NCBI RefSeq assembly: GCF_000737695.1
Contig: NZ_JPRM01000042.1
Span: 1 to 64,000, forward strand
Direction of reading: 5' to 3'
Length of the DNA stretch: 64,000 nt
DNA from: Flavobacterium hydatis
Lineage (GTDB): Bacteria; Bacteroidota; Bacteroidia; Flavobacteriales; Flavobacteriaceae
The translations under genes were made by a program, and so were the position numbers. The notes beneath the pieces were generated by a model. That model worked only from the letters and a program-made list of their open reading frames with translations. It had not been told where the DNA came from and did not search any database. Each line of letters starts with the position of its first letter. The first letter of the stretch is position 1. This document shows positions 35,107-44,593 of this stretch, piece by piece.

Positions 35107-35261
35107 TATTTAGTAGCAGTAATCAGTTTCCGTTTTCAGTTACATAACTTTGAGCGTAAAATTTTTCTTTGCGAACCTTGCGTTTACCAAGATCTAGTAT
35201 GAAACCTTTGCGCCCTTTGCGATTAAATCATAAAAAAACAAAGAAAAAGACGCACTGCGGT

Positions 35262-35440
35262 GCGCCTCTACAGAGAACCCAAAAATAAAAAAAGACATCC
35301 AGTTATGCGCTTCTACAAAAAACCTTAGGACCTCAGAACCTTTGTCTCTCAGAACCTTAAAAAAAAAATAGACGTACAGCTATGCGCTTCTATTAAAAAC
35401 CTTAGAACCTCAGAACCTTTGCCTCTTTGAACCTTAAAAA
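35262..35440. repeat. Intergenic repeat block, two degenerate ~80-bp units
   Basis: The gene-free gap 35107-35449 first holds GCGAACCTTGCG / CCTTTGCGCCCTTTGCG motifs, then GACGCACTGCGGTGCG, a short palindrome. Two tandem units follow (about 35291-35369 and 35370-35440), each consisting of a GC-richer piece (ATGCGCTTCTA) and a run of CCTCAGAACCTTTG / AACCTTAAAAAA motifs. The same motifs recur at about 31540, 38990, 44600 and 45120. There is no coding sign. Confidence 0.65.
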
Positions 35441-35449
35441 AAATAAACA

Positions 35450-36319
35450 ATGATACAATCATCAGAATTAATACTAAACCCAGACGGAAGCGTTTACCAT
35501 TTAAATCTTCGCCCAGAACATATTGCAAATGACATTATTTTTGTGGGTGATCAAAATCGTGTAGAGAAAATCACGCAGTTTTTTGACAGCATCGAATTTT
35601 CTACACAAAAAAGAGAATTTAAAACTCAAACCGGAGTTTATAAAGGAAAAAGAATTACAGTAATGTCTACAGGTATTGGTCCAGACAATATTGATATTGT
35701 GGTAAACGAATTAGATGCTTTAGTAAATATTGATTTAGAAACTCGTAAACCAAAAGAAAACCTAACTTCATTAAACATTATCAGAATTGGAACTTCGGGT
35801 TCATTACAAGCAGATATTCCAGTAGATAGCTTTGTAATGTCAACTTTTGGGTTAGGACTTGACAATATGCTACGTTCTTATTTAATCGACGAAGTATCGA
35901 ATGTTGCTATGGAAGAAGCTTTTATAAACCATACCAATTGGGACATCCGTAAAGGAAAACCGTATGTAATTGCTTGTTCAGAGAAACTAGAAAAACTTAT
36001 CGAGAGCGACAAAATACATAAAGGAATCACTGCAACAGCAGGAGGATTTTATGGCCCACAAGGACGTGTTTTACGTTTAAACATTCAGGATGAAGAATTA
36101 AATGCTAAAATGGATAATTTTACTTTTAATGAAAGCCGAATTACAAACTTAGAAATGGAAACTGCTGCTATTTACGGACTTTCGGCACTATTAGGACATA
36201 ATGCTTTATCACTAAATGCAATTATTGCCAATCGTGCTTCGGGAACTTTTAGCGAAGATCCATACAAAGCAGTAGATGAATTAATTAAATATACTTTAAA
36301 CAAATTAACGGCTAATTAA
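35450..36319 (+). CDS. Nucleoside phosphorylase (uridine phosphorylase-like)
   Basis: This 289-residue phosphorylase of the PNP/UDP family has an N-terminal GDQNRVEKI, a phosphate-binding RIGTSGSLQADIPVD strand and the substrate-binding NLEMETAAIYGLSALLGH (the Glu-Met-Glu of the family). It splits nucleosides with phosphate for base salvage. It is first gene of a run of four tightly spaced genes (gap 1 bp to the DinB gene). Confidence 0.88.
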   Translation: MIQSSELILNPDGSVYHLNLRPEHIANDIIFVGDQNRVEKITQFFDSIEFSTQKREFKTQTGVYKGKRITVMSTGIGPDNIDIVVNELDALVNIDLETRKPKENLTSLNIIRIGTSGSLQADIPVDSFVMSTFGLGLDNMLRSYLIDEVSNVAMEEAFINHTNWDIRKGKPYVIACSEKLEKLIESDKIHKGITATAGGFYGPQGRVLRLNIQDEELNAKMDNFTFNESRITNLEMETAAIYGLSALLGHNALSLNAIIANRASGTFSEDPYKAVDELIKYTLNKLTAN

Positions 36320-36320
36320 T

Positions 36321-36761
36321 ATGCAAAATGCAATCTACAAGTTTGAAAAATTACTCCATGAAAATTCAGAATATTTAAAATCTTTAGACAAAGAAACTTT
36401 AGAGAATAAACCTCCTGAAAAATGGTCGAAAAAAGAAATTTTAGGACATCTTGTAGATTCATCTATACATAATTTAGTTCGTTTTACAGAGATAAACTAT
36501 CTGCCAAAGCCGTATCATCACAGACCATACAACCAGACAGATTTGGTTACCATTAACCAATATCAAACTATGGATATAGAAGAGTTAATACAGCTTTGGT
36601 ACTCGATAAATAAGCAAATTATTAGACTGTTTAAATCTGTTGATGAAAAAGCATTAGATTATGAAATCCTATTAAGTGATGGGTCTATCATTAATCTGGA
36701 TTTCTTAATGAAAGATTATGTTGAGCATTTAGAACATCATATCAATCAAATAAAAAATTAG
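36321..36761 (+). CDS. DinB-family protein
   Basis: This 146-residue four-helix DinB/YfiT-type metal-binding protein has the helix WSKKEILGHLVDSSIHNLVRF with the first His, and the C-terminal YVEHLEHHINQI with the other two. The family includes thiol transferases and proteins of unknown role. It starts one base after the nucleoside phosphorylase stop, so it is co-translated with it, and ends one base before the VOC gene. Confidence 0.85.
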   Translation: MQNAIYKFEKLLHENSEYLKSLDKETLENKPPEKWSKKEILGHLVDSSIHNLVRFTEINYLPKPYHHRPYNQTDLVTINQYQTMDIEELIQLWYSINKQIIRLFKSVDEKALDYEILLSDGSIINLDFLMKDYVEHLEHHINQIKN

Positions 36762-36762
36762 C

Positions 36763-37146
36763 ATGACATTAAGAGTAGCGCGCCATACGAATGATTTAGG
36801 AAAACTAGTAAATTTCTATATCAATGTTTTGGGATTTGAAAGACTAGGAGGTTTTGAAAATCATAATAATTATGATGGAGCATTTATTGGGAAACCTGAT
36901 TTAGGCTGGCATTTTGAATTTACAAAGTCGAATGATAAAGCCAATCATACTTCAGATGAAGACGATGCTATAGTGCTATATCCTGAAACAATTTTAGAAT
37001 ATAATAGATTAGTAATTAATATTTTAAATAATGACATATCATTTATAACGGCAAAAAACCCATATTGGAATTTGGAAGAAAACGGAAAAATGTTTCTTGA
37101 TCCAGATGGTTTCCGTATTATTATTTCACCATTAAAAGCAAAATAA
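36763..37146 (+). CDS. VOC-superfamily (glyoxalase-like) protein
   Basis: This 127-residue single VOC module pair starts with LRVARHTNDLGKLVNFYINVLGFERLGGF and ends with the metal-side strand MFLDPDGFRIII. Candidate ligands are His6, the His near GWHFEF and a C-terminal acidic residue. The exact reaction is unknown (YycE-like). It is part of the closely packed run with the DinB gene (1-bp gap) and the solute-binding protein gene (27-bp gap). Confidence 0.83.
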   Translation: MTLRVARHTNDLGKLVNFYINVLGFERLGGFENHNNYDGAFIGKPDLGWHFEFTKSNDKANHTSDEDDAIVLYPETILEYNRLVINILNNDISFITAKNPYWNLEENGKMFLDPDGFRIIISPLKAK

Positions 37147-37173
37147 ATTTTCTAAAATCTAAGAAGTCTAAAA

Positions 37174-38025
37174 ATGAAAACTATAAAAATAGCAGGCGTT
37201 CCCGAACATTTTAATTTACCATGGCATTTATGCATTGAAAATGGAGAATTCGAAAACGACGGAATCGATTTACAATGGACAGATGTTCCCGAAGGAACAG
37301 GTAAAATGTGCCAGATGCTTCGAGATGGAGAAACGGACATTGCTGTAATATTAACCGAAGGAATCGTAAAAGATATCGCTGCAGGAAACCCAAGCAAGAT
37401 TGTGCAAGTATATGTACAATCACCATTAATTTGGGGAATACACGTTGCGGCAAAATCCGATTATAAAACCATCGCAGATTTAGAAAACAAAAAAGTAGCC
37501 ATTTCCCGCCTCGGGTCAGGTTCACAATTAATGGCTTATGTAAATGCCAACAATCAAGGTTGGAAAACAGATAATCTACAATTCGAAATCGTAAATACTA
37601 TCGATGGCGCAGTCGAAGCACTAACAAATAAAACTGCCGATTACTTTATGTGGGAGCGTTTTATGACAAAACCATTGGTCGATAAAGGTATTTTCAGACG
37701 CATAACCGACTGTCCTACTCCATGGCCATCATTTGTAATTGCAGTACGCGACGAAGTATTAAAAAATAATCCAGAGGCAATTGCTTCAATTCTAGAAGTT
37801 ATAAACGCCACAACCGAAGACTTCAAGTCTATTCCTAGTATCGACAGAACATTGGCAGAATTATTTGAGCAAAAAGTCGAAGATATTCAAGAATGGTTAA
37901 AACTGACACAATGGTCGCAAAAACCATTAAATGAAAAAACATTTAATAAAATTCAAAATCAATTATTTGAACTGAGTATTATTGATAAAAAAGGTACTTT
38001 TGTAGAAACGGTAAAAGTTCTTTAA
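37174..38025 (+). CDS. Substrate-binding-domain protein lacking a signal peptide
   Basis: This 283-residue protein has the type-2 periplasmic-binding fold of the NitT/TauT or ThiY group (IAGVPEHFNLPWHLCIENGEF, VYVQSPLIWGIHVAAKSDY, AISRLGSGSQLMAYV). It begins directly with the first strand, with no signal peptide or lipobox, and no ABC permease or ATPase gene is nearby. It probably binds a small ligand in the cytoplasm, either as a sensor or as a biosynthetic enzyme like the Thi5/NMT1 relatives. It is transcribed with the preceding genes and followed 19 bp later by the transglutaminase gene. Confidence 0.78.
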   Translation: MKTIKIAGVPEHFNLPWHLCIENGEFENDGIDLQWTDVPEGTGKMCQMLRDGETDIAVILTEGIVKDIAAGNPSKIVQVYVQSPLIWGIHVAAKSDYKTIADLENKKVAISRLGSGSQLMAYVNANNQGWKTDNLQFEIVNTIDGAVEALTNKTADYFMWERFMTKPLVDKGIFRRITDCPTPWPSFVIAVRDEVLKNNPEAIASILEVINATTEDFKSIPSIDRTLAELFEQKVEDIQEWLKLTQWSQKPLNEKTFNKIQNQLFELSIIDKKGTFVETVKVL

Positions 38026-38044
38026 AAATTGCTTTTTGGGCATT

Positions 38045-38977
38045 ATGATAAAAAATAGAAAAATTGACTTAACAAAACTTAAAAGTAGCCTTCAGGTAAA
38101 ATCACCTTGGAACGAGGTTATTATTTTGCTATTGAGTTTTTTAATCACAATTCCTACTTTTATCATATTGCACCAAAACTTAATCGACCTCAACTGGCCT
38201 TTTAATTTCGATAGAGTTTTACTTTTTATATTTGTACTCGTTGGGCTCTATTTTCTCCTAATGCAATTAAAAACGATCATCATTATTTGTATCGTTTTAT
38301 ACCTCATCATCTTGTTTTACGGAACTGCTTTGGGCAATTATGGCTTTAGCGAAGTAGCCGAAGATTACAATTCGATAATCTACACCATGTCCGACAATCC
38401 TTATCCTCAGGATATTATTGTTGCCAAACTGCTTCCGTTTCCTAATAAATCCAAGATTATTAACGCCATAGAATACCAAAATCCCAAAGTGAGGAATTTT
38501 GCTATAATGGCAACATCCAAGCATTTTAAAAACATCAAAGGATATTCAGATTACAGAACCATAATACAATGTTTTGCTGTTTTTAAAGAAATAAATAGCC
38601 GCTGGAATTATGTAAATGATCCCAAAGAAGGCGATTATATTGCTACAGCAAGCGAATCCCTAATGTATTTTTCGGGCGATTGCGACGACCATTCTATCCT
38701 AATGGCAGCAGCCGTACGCTCCATTGGCGGAACCCCAAGACTTATACATACCAAAGGACATATTTACCCAGAAATATTAATTGGGTCAATGATAGACCTC
38801 GAAAAAGTAAATTACCTCGTTAAAAACGTCCTTTTTGTAAACGAAAGTTACAAGAAAACCCTGCATTATCATATCGATGAGCGCGGACAAGTATGGCTAA
38901 ATCTAGACTACACCGCAAAATATCCCGGAGGACCATTCATGTCCGAGGAAATTCTAGGAGAACTTACCCTAAAATAA
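38045..38977 (+). CDS. Membrane protein with transglutaminase-like domain
   Basis: Two to three N-terminal membrane helices (IILLLSFLITIPTFIIL; VLLFIFVLVGLYFLL; IIIICIVLYLIILFYG) precede a soluble transglutaminase-like domain with the catalytic Cys in SGDCDDHSILMAAAVRS and the His in HTKGHIYPEI. Such domains act as proteases or peptide/amide hydrolases. The open frame extends to a TTG at 38036, but the ATG at 38045 is the likelier start. Confidence 0.8.
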   Translation: MIKNRKIDLTKLKSSLQVKSPWNEVIILLLSFLITIPTFIILHQNLIDLNWPFNFDRVLLFIFVLVGLYFLLMQLKTIIIICIVLYLIILFYGTALGNYGFSEVAEDYNSIIYTMSDNPYPQDIIVAKLLPFPNKSKIINAIEYQNPKVRNFAIMATSKHFKNIKGYSDYRTIIQCFAVFKEINSRWNYVNDPKEGDYIATASESLMYFSGDCDDHSILMAAAVRSIGGTPRLIHTKGHIYPEILIGSMIDLEKVNYLVKNVLFVNESYKKTLHYHIDERGQVWLNLDYTAKYPGGPFMSEEILGELTLK

Positions 38978-39128
38978 AATTCTATAAATCGTTTTCTCGC
39001 AAAGACGCAAAAGCGCAAAGATTTTAGACGTAAACTTGGCGGCTTGGCGACTTGGCGTGAGATTTATTCGGTACAGTATTACAGTTATTTTCTTAACTTA
39101 AAAACATTCGACTTCGGGAGAAGAATAA

Positions 39129-39210
39129 GGAGCTATTTCCAGCTATCCACTCTATCTTTTCTTTGTTAAAGAAACAAAGAAAAGGATGCCGTTTCTATCT
39201 GGGCTAGAGA
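39129..39210 (+). repeat. Dispersed ~84-bp hairpin element, copy 2
   Basis: Same flanks as copy 1 (GGAGCTATTTCCAGCTATCC ... TCTATCTGGGCTAG). The inner arms read TCTTTG/CAAAGA instead of TCTTGC/GCAAGA, so both arms changed together. It lies in the 314-bp gene-free gap 38978-39291, which also carries GCAAAGACGCAAAAGCGCAAAG-type repeats at about 39000-39022. Confidence 0.7.
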
Positions 39211-39291
39211 TTTTATGAAGGTATCTGTTTAAATAGTATTTTAGTATGCTAGAAATTACCCTGAACTTAATTTCTAAAATTTCATAAAAAA

Positions 39292-39855
39292 ATGACAGAA
39301 CTAATTGCATTTATAAATACGCTACAAGAATTAGATTTTGAAACTGAAGAAGCCATAAAAAAATACTTTACTAAAGAAACTTATAAAAAAAATGAGTTAA
39401 TTATCGAAGAAGGTAAAATCTGTTCAAAAATCTGTTACATAAAATCAGGATTAGTACGTAGATTCTATCTTGATGATGGCGAAGAAATAACCAAATGGAT
39501 TTATAGCAACAATCAATTCATTACCTCATTAAGCAGCTTTTTTGAACAAAAACCATCATTCGAAATCTTTCAAGCCTGTGAAGAAACTATACTTTACTCA
39601 TTATCTTATACCGATGAGCAACTTTTATTAGAGTACCCATTATTTGCAAAATTTCATATAAAACTATTAAGACAATATCTTTCTAAACTAAATGAGTTCC
39701 ATCATTCATATAAACTAATGAGTGCTCAGGAAAAATATATGTATTTACTGCATTCATTTCCTTCCATTATAAAAAAAGCAAAATTAAAACATATAGCTTC
39801 CCTTATCGATGTAAGTCCAGAAACATTAAGCCGAATAAGAGCTTCAATTAATTGA
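39292..39855 (+). CDS. CRP/FNR-family regulator (cNMP-binding domain, short form)
   Basis: This 187-residue protein has a cyclic-nucleotide-binding-type beta barrel (residues ~20-115, NELIIEEGKICSKICYIKSGLVRRF) and a short helix-turn-helix (LKHIASLIDVSPETLSRIRAS). The barrel lacks the phosphate-binding RA motif of cAMP-responsive CRP, as usual in this Bacteroidota group, so its ligand is unknown. It ends 65 bp before the LpxA-like gene. A second protein of the same type is at 52587. Confidence 0.85.
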   Translation: MTELIAFINTLQELDFETEEAIKKYFTKETYKKNELIIEEGKICSKICYIKSGLVRRFYLDDGEEITKWIYSNNQFITSLSSFFEQKPSFEIFQACEETILYSLSYTDEQLLLEYPLFAKFHIKLLRQYLSKLNEFHHSYKLMSAQEKYMYLLHSFPSIIKKAKLKHIASLIDVSPETLSRIRASIN

Positions 39856-39920
39856 TATTACATCAATAAAAACCATTTTGATTTTTTCAACATTTGTGAT
39901 TCATTAAAACAAACACAAAA

Positions 39921-40694
39921 GTGAAAGATACAATAATTGGAAAATGTGCTATTATTGGAAAAAATGTGCATATTGGAAATTTTAATACCATCGAGAATGA
40001 TGTCATTATTGGCGATAATACTTGGATTGGTAATAATGTAAATATTCTTGCTGGTACAAGAATTGGCGAAAATTGTCAAATCCATTCAGGTGCAGTGTTG
40101 GCAGGAATACCGCAAGATTTAAAATATAATGGCGAATATACAACACTCGAAATCGGTAATAATAATATTATAAGGGAATTTGTAACCATAAATAAAGGCA
40201 CAGCATCCAAGCAAAAAACTATAATTGGAGATAATAATCTATTAATGTCCAATGCGCATATTGGGCATGATTGTATAATTAAAAATAATTGCATTATAGG
40301 ATTTAGTGTAGGAATGGCAGGAGAAGTAATTGTAGACAATTGGGCTAATATTAGTGGATTAACAGCAATACATCAATTTTCAGTTATTGGCGAACATAGT
40401 ATGATTAGTGGCATGAGTCGCATTGTAAAAGATATTCCTCCATACATAATGGCAGCTCGAGAACCACTCAGTTATGTGAGCATAAATACTGTAGGCTTAA
40501 AAAGAAGAGGATTTGAAACTGAAAAACTAAATGAACTCAAAGAAATATATCGCGTTATTTTTCAAGAAAAGAAAAATACAACCCTTGCTTTAGAATTAAT
40601 CGAAAACCACTTTAAACAAACTACAGAACGCGATAAAATCATAAATTTTATAAAGCAATCAACAAGAGGAATCATAAAAGGTAATACTCAATAA
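39921..40694 (+). CDS. LpxA-like acyl-ACP acyltransferase paralogue
   Basis: This 257-residue left-handed parallel beta-helix protein has many hexapeptide repeats (IGKCAI, IGKNVH, IGDNTW, IGNNVN). It has the LpxA hallmarks NAHIGHDCII (catalytic His), HQFSVIGEHSMISGMSRIVKDIPPY and the C-terminal GLKRRGFETEKLNELK. LpxA puts the first acyl chain on UDP-GlcNAc in lipid A synthesis. No other lipid A genes are nearby, so this is probably an extra copy with a changed acyl or sugar substrate. The start is a GTG; no in-frame ATG lies nearby. Confidence 0.82.
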   Translation: MKDTIIGKCAIIGKNVHIGNFNTIENDVIIGDNTWIGNNVNILAGTRIGENCQIHSGAVLAGIPQDLKYNGEYTTLEIGNNNIIREFVTINKGTASKQKTIIGDNNLLMSNAHIGHDCIIKNNCIIGFSVGMAGEVIVDNWANISGLTAIHQFSVIGEHSMISGMSRIVKDIPPYIMAAREPLSYVSINTVGLKRRGFETEKLNELKEIYRVIFQEKKNTTLALELIENHFKQTTERDKIINFIKQSTRGIIKGNTQ

Positions 40695-40830
40695 AATTTT
40701 AAAATATAGCATTGCATAAATCATAAAACGCAATTTCACACTTTACAACACTTATTCTCCCATCCCAAAAATTCGAATAACTAACTACAAAACACGTATT
40801 TATACTCAATTTTCTCTAAAACCTTGTTTC

Positions 40831-40838
40831 TATCTTTG
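40831..40838 (+). promoter_or_regulatory. -7 promoter element of the decarboxylase/oxidase pair
   Basis: TATCTTTG matches TAnnTTTG, 32 bp upstream of the ATG at 40870, giving a short leader. Confidence 0.6.
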
Positions 40839-40869
40839 ATTTAGTAACCTACACAAAAATCAAAAAGAA

Positions 40870-42837
40870 ATGAAAAAAGATGCTATTGCCCCACCTACTC
40901 GATGGACCAGAGACTATTTATTTGATATTCTCAAAGATTTAGGAATCCATTACATATTTGGCGTTCCCGGTACCAACGAAATCCCATTAATAGACGGAAC
41001 TTCTTACCCAGAAAATGGAGTAAAGTATATAGAATGCCTACACGAAAACATTGCTATAGGAGCTGCAATGGGTTCTGCCCGAATGACAGGAAAACCAGGA
41101 GTGCTTATTGTACACGTAACACCCGGAATTGCACACAGTATAGGTAATCTTTTTAATGCACATCGTTCGCAAATGCCATTAGTAGTGCTTTGTTGTCAGC
41201 AACAAAACGAATTGGTTACTCAAGAACCATTACTAGCATCAAACTTAGTAGACCTAGCCAAACAATACACAAAATGGTCACATGAAGTGCGCACTCCCGA
41301 AGAAATGCCGCTAGTACTACAAAGAGCCTTTAAAGAAGCGATGGCGCCACCAAACGGTCCTATATTTATATCTATACCATGGGAATTTACAATGGTAGCC
41401 ATCGAAGAAAATAAAAAAATAAAAGGAGTTACCCGCATTTCTCCTCACTTTATAGGCGATGATGATGCTATTAAAGAAACAGCTGCTTTATTGGCAACAG
41501 CCAAAAATCCGCTTATAGTAGCTGGCGATGCAGTAGGATATGCTGATGCCTGGCAAGAAATTCAAGACCTAGCCGAATTAATTGGTGCGCCAGTAGTTCT
41601 TCAATCCTTTAGTAGTGTAGCAAACTTCCCAAACAATGATTATCACTGGCAAGGAGAAATACCAGGAAACCAAGCCGGAGTACAAGAAGTTTTTAAAGAC
41701 CATGATGTAGCCTTTTTAATAGGTTTTGGAGCGCAGGCACAAGTTGCAGTATTCAAATACTCCGATGGACCACTTATACCCGAAAATGTAAAACTAGCCT
41801 ATCTTACCAACAACACTTGGGATATCGCTAAGAACTTTTATGGAGAAACAGCCATTTTTGGAGATATTAAAGCCACATTACCCATCTTAAACAAATACAT
41901 TACACCACAAAGACCAAAAGAAGCCGATGAAAGAAATAAAAAACTAGAAACTTTAAATCTTGTTCGTGCCCAAAAATGGGATCTATATCATGAAAAAGCT
42001 ATGGGAGAACCAGATATCTGGGCAGTTGTTATAGCCAAAGCATTAAAAGAAGCCATAGAAGACCGCAACTTAACAGATAATTTTGTTTATGTACACGAAG
42101 CTGTATCCGATGGAGCACCGTTTCAGTATTATCTCCCTTTTGGCACCAACGGAGCAAAACCTATTAGTTACTATTGTGTAGCAGGAGGATCGCTTGGATG
42201 GTCAATGCCAGCATCATTAGGGATAAAACTAGAAGACAAAACATCCCAAGGAATTGGTACCAAACTAGTCATTAATGCTGTGGGTGATGGATCGTCATTG
42301 TTTTACCCACAAACATGGTGGACAGCAGCACACGAAAAACTACCAATCCTATATATCATTACCAACAATCACGAATACCATACCCTACAATTAGGATTAC
42401 AACAAGTTGTTGCTGCTTATGGTAAAGCTCCCGGATACGGATGGAATCCAAAAACATTAGATCCTGACTATTTGCGATTAGAGAGACCAAAAATGGATTT
42501 TGTAAATCTGGCAAAAGCCTTTGGTGGAGAACATGGCGAAGTTGTACTTACTCCCGCAACAGTAAAAGAAGCTGTTGAAAGAGGAATAAACCATGTTTTA
42601 AACAACAATACCTCTTACATACTAGATATGCGTATTGCATCGGACACACCACCAATGCAAATAAAAACTAAAGATGCAACCTTCTTGGTCGATAAACGAT
42701 ATGCGTTGCAACCAACACTAAATATTTTTCAGGAAGATGCATTAAGAGGAAGTTCATTTAGTCTAAAAGCAGCTTCTAGTAGCAATGAACTTTTAGATAA
42801 CGAAAGTACAATACTCAATTTACCATCACTTTTTTAA
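40870..42837 (+). CDS. ThDP-dependent enzyme, benzoylformate/2-oxoacid decarboxylase-like
   Basis: This 655-residue enzyme has the three-domain ThDP fold: the Pyr domain (FGVPGTNEIPLIDG, with the activating Glu in ECLHENIAIGAAMGSARMTG), a middle domain, and the PP domain with AVGDGSSLF..ITNNHEYHTLQ in place of the classic GDG...NN motif. It is longer than usual (acetolactate synthase relatives ~550) because of its C-terminal tail. The 40-bp gap to the flavin oxidase suggests both act in one pathway: the oxidase makes a 2-oxoacid from an amino acid and this enzyme decarboxylates or condenses it. The substrate is not known. Confidence 0.78.
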   Translation: MKKDAIAPPTRWTRDYLFDILKDLGIHYIFGVPGTNEIPLIDGTSYPENGVKYIECLHENIAIGAAMGSARMTGKPGVLIVHVTPGIAHSIGNLFNAHRSQMPLVVLCCQQQNELVTQEPLLASNLVDLAKQYTKWSHEVRTPEEMPLVLQRAFKEAMAPPNGPIFISIPWEFTMVAIEENKKIKGVTRISPHFIGDDDAIKETAALLATAKNPLIVAGDAVGYADAWQEIQDLAELIGAPVVLQSFSSVANFPNNDYHWQGEIPGNQAGVQEVFKDHDVAFLIGFGAQAQVAVFKYSDGPLIPENVKLAYLTNNTWDIAKNFYGETAIFGDIKATLPILNKYITPQRPKEADERNKKLETLNLVRAQKWDLYHEKAMGEPDIWAVVIAKALKEAIEDRNLTDNFVYVHEAVSDGAPFQYYLPFGTNGAKPISYYCVAGGSLGWSMPASLGIKLEDKTSQGIGTKLVINAVGDGSSLFYPQTWWTAAHEKLPILYIITNNHEYHTLQLGLQQVVAAYGKAPGYGWNPKTLDPDYLRLERPKMDFVNLAKAFGGEHGEVVLTPATVKEAVERGINHVLNNNTSYILDMRIASDTPPMQIKTKDATFLVDKRYALQPTLNIFQEDALRGSSFSLKAASSSNELLDNESTILNLPSLF

Positions 42838-42877
42838 AGAAATAATCGTTGCAAAAGCAACATAAATACATAACAAA

Positions 42878-44524
42878 ATGGAAGACAAAAAAATTGATAT
42901 CGCCATCGTTGGTGGAGGTGTTTCGGGCGTATACAGCGCTTGGAAACTTAAAGCAAAATATCCAAACAAAAAGATAGTACTTTTTGAAGGAAGTGATCAC
43001 ATCGGAGGACGTTTACTATCTGTAATCCCACCAGGAATTCCAAACATGGTAGCCGAGTTAGGCGGAATGCGAATTCTTGAAAACACTCAAAAATTAATTG
43101 TAAAATTAATAGCCGATTTAAACCAATTATTACCCAAAGATGAACAAATCGAATTATATGATTTCCCAGTAGATCAGCCTCAAAATATAGCTTATTTGCG
43201 CGGAGAACACCTACGTTTATTCGATTTTACAAATGATCCAGACAAAGTTCCTTATAAATTATCTTTTTTAGAAAAAGCTAATACATCGGGTACAATAATC
43301 GTAAATGCAATCGAGCAATTAGTTCCGGGAATAACAAATACTGATTTATCTGAGCAAGACCGTTTAAAAATGTGTCAGAAAGCTACGTTTGAAGGAACTC
43401 CGCTATACAAATTAGGATTCTGGAACCTACTCTATCGTGTAATAAGCGGAGAAGCATACCAGTTTAGTATAGATTCTGGAGGTTACAACTCAACATTAGT
43501 AAACTGGAATGCTGCAGATGCAATCCCATGGTACCTTTCAGATTTTGGTATAAAACCTGTGTATAAAGGGTTTAAAAATGGGTTTCAGCAAGTTCCAATT
43601 TCGTTAGCAAACTTCTTTGAAGAAGCTGGAGGCATAATAAAACTAAACGCCAAACTAGAAGGATTTGAGTCTAAAAATAATTTATTTGAGCTTAATATAG
43701 ATGGTCAAATTATCGAGGCAACACAGTTAATACTGGCAATGCCGCGTCGCTCACTAGATTTATTAACTAATACTTCGCCTAAACTGCAAGAGATACAATC
43801 ACTTATTGGCAGTGTAACACCAAGACCATTATTTAAAGTTTTTACAACTTATTCTAGTCCATGGTGGAGAAATGCTGGATATACTGATGCTACAGAAGGA
43901 TACATTCCGTTGCAATCAGGAAGAACCGTTACCGACTTACCAATAAGACAAACCTACTATTGGCCAAAGAATGACGGACAACCTTCGCAAAGCGGAGAAT
44001 CAATGCTATTGGCAAGTTATGATGATGGCTCAAATATCGGGTTCTGGGACGGACTTAGACCTCAGCGTAAAAAAGCATGGAAAAAAGGCATCTCTCATGC
44101 GGAGCTTTTAGATGATCCTTTTATTGGGGAATATTCAGAAACAGAATCACTTTTAAGCACTGCTTTAAATCAAACTTGGCATCAATACAAAGCCCCTCGC
44201 AAGATGGTGGAAGAATTAAGCCGCCAGTTAAAACAAATTCACGATGTCGATTATACACCAGCTGTTAAGAATGCATCATTCCGTGATTGGGGAGAAGACC
44301 CGTTTGGAGGAGGTTGGAATAGCTGGAACATTGGAGTAAAAAGCTGGGAAGTAAAAGAAAAAATTGTTCACCCGATAGATAATTGTTCATTATACATTTG
44401 TGGCGAAGCTTACTCAGACGGACAAGGATGGGTAGAAGGAGCTTTGCAAACCGCAGATATAATGCTTACAAAATTCATTGCTATTGAAAGTCAAGCTTCA
44501 GTAAAACAAGAAGCTACACTTTAA
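42878..44524 (+). CDS. Flavin-containing amine/L-amino-acid oxidase
   Basis: This 548-residue FAD oxidase has the dinucleotide motif IAIVGGGVSGVYSAWKLK, LFEGSDHIGGRL, MVAELGGMRI (substrate-side FAD contact) and the C-terminal YICGEAYSDGQGWVEGALQTA that closes the FAD site in amine oxidases. It resembles L-amino-acid oxidases such as those for aromatic or basic amino acids more than monoamine oxidases. It is the second gene of the pair with the ThDP enzyme and is followed by a terminator. No signal peptide is visible, so it acts in the cytoplasm. Confidence 0.82.
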   Translation: MEDKKIDIAIVGGGVSGVYSAWKLKAKYPNKKIVLFEGSDHIGGRLLSVIPPGIPNMVAELGGMRILENTQKLIVKLIADLNQLLPKDEQIELYDFPVDQPQNIAYLRGEHLRLFDFTNDPDKVPYKLSFLEKANTSGTIIVNAIEQLVPGITNTDLSEQDRLKMCQKATFEGTPLYKLGFWNLLYRVISGEAYQFSIDSGGYNSTLVNWNAADAIPWYLSDFGIKPVYKGFKNGFQQVPISLANFFEEAGGIIKLNAKLEGFESKNNLFELNIDGQIIEATQLILAMPRRSLDLLTNTSPKLQEIQSLIGSVTPRPLFKVFTTYSSPWWRNAGYTDATEGYIPLQSGRTVTDLPIRQTYYWPKNDGQPSQSGESMLLASYDDGSNIGFWDGLRPQRKKAWKKGISHAELLDDPFIGEYSETESLLSTALNQTWHQYKAPRKMVEELSRQLKQIHDVDYTPAVKNASFRDWGEDPFGGGWNSWNIGVKSWEVKEKIVHPIDNCSLYICGEAYSDGQGWVEGALQTADIMLTKFIAIESQASVKQEATL

Positions 44525-44555
44525 AATAAACACCCTTTTGCCCCCCCTTTTACCC

Positions 44556-44592
44556 AAAAAAAGCTCGATTCAATTGAATTGGGCTTTTTTTT
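44556..44592 (+). terminator. Terminator of the decarboxylase/oxidase pair
   Basis: AAAAAAAGC ... GCTTTTTTTT encloses an inner ATTCAATTGAAT palindrome, followed by Ts, 32 bp past the oxidase stop. Confidence 0.8.
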
Positions 44593-44593
44593 A

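Noticed and set aside
35262..35440. CRISPR-like array
   Set aside because: Units are degenerate, of unequal length, without unique spacers, and no cas genes are near.
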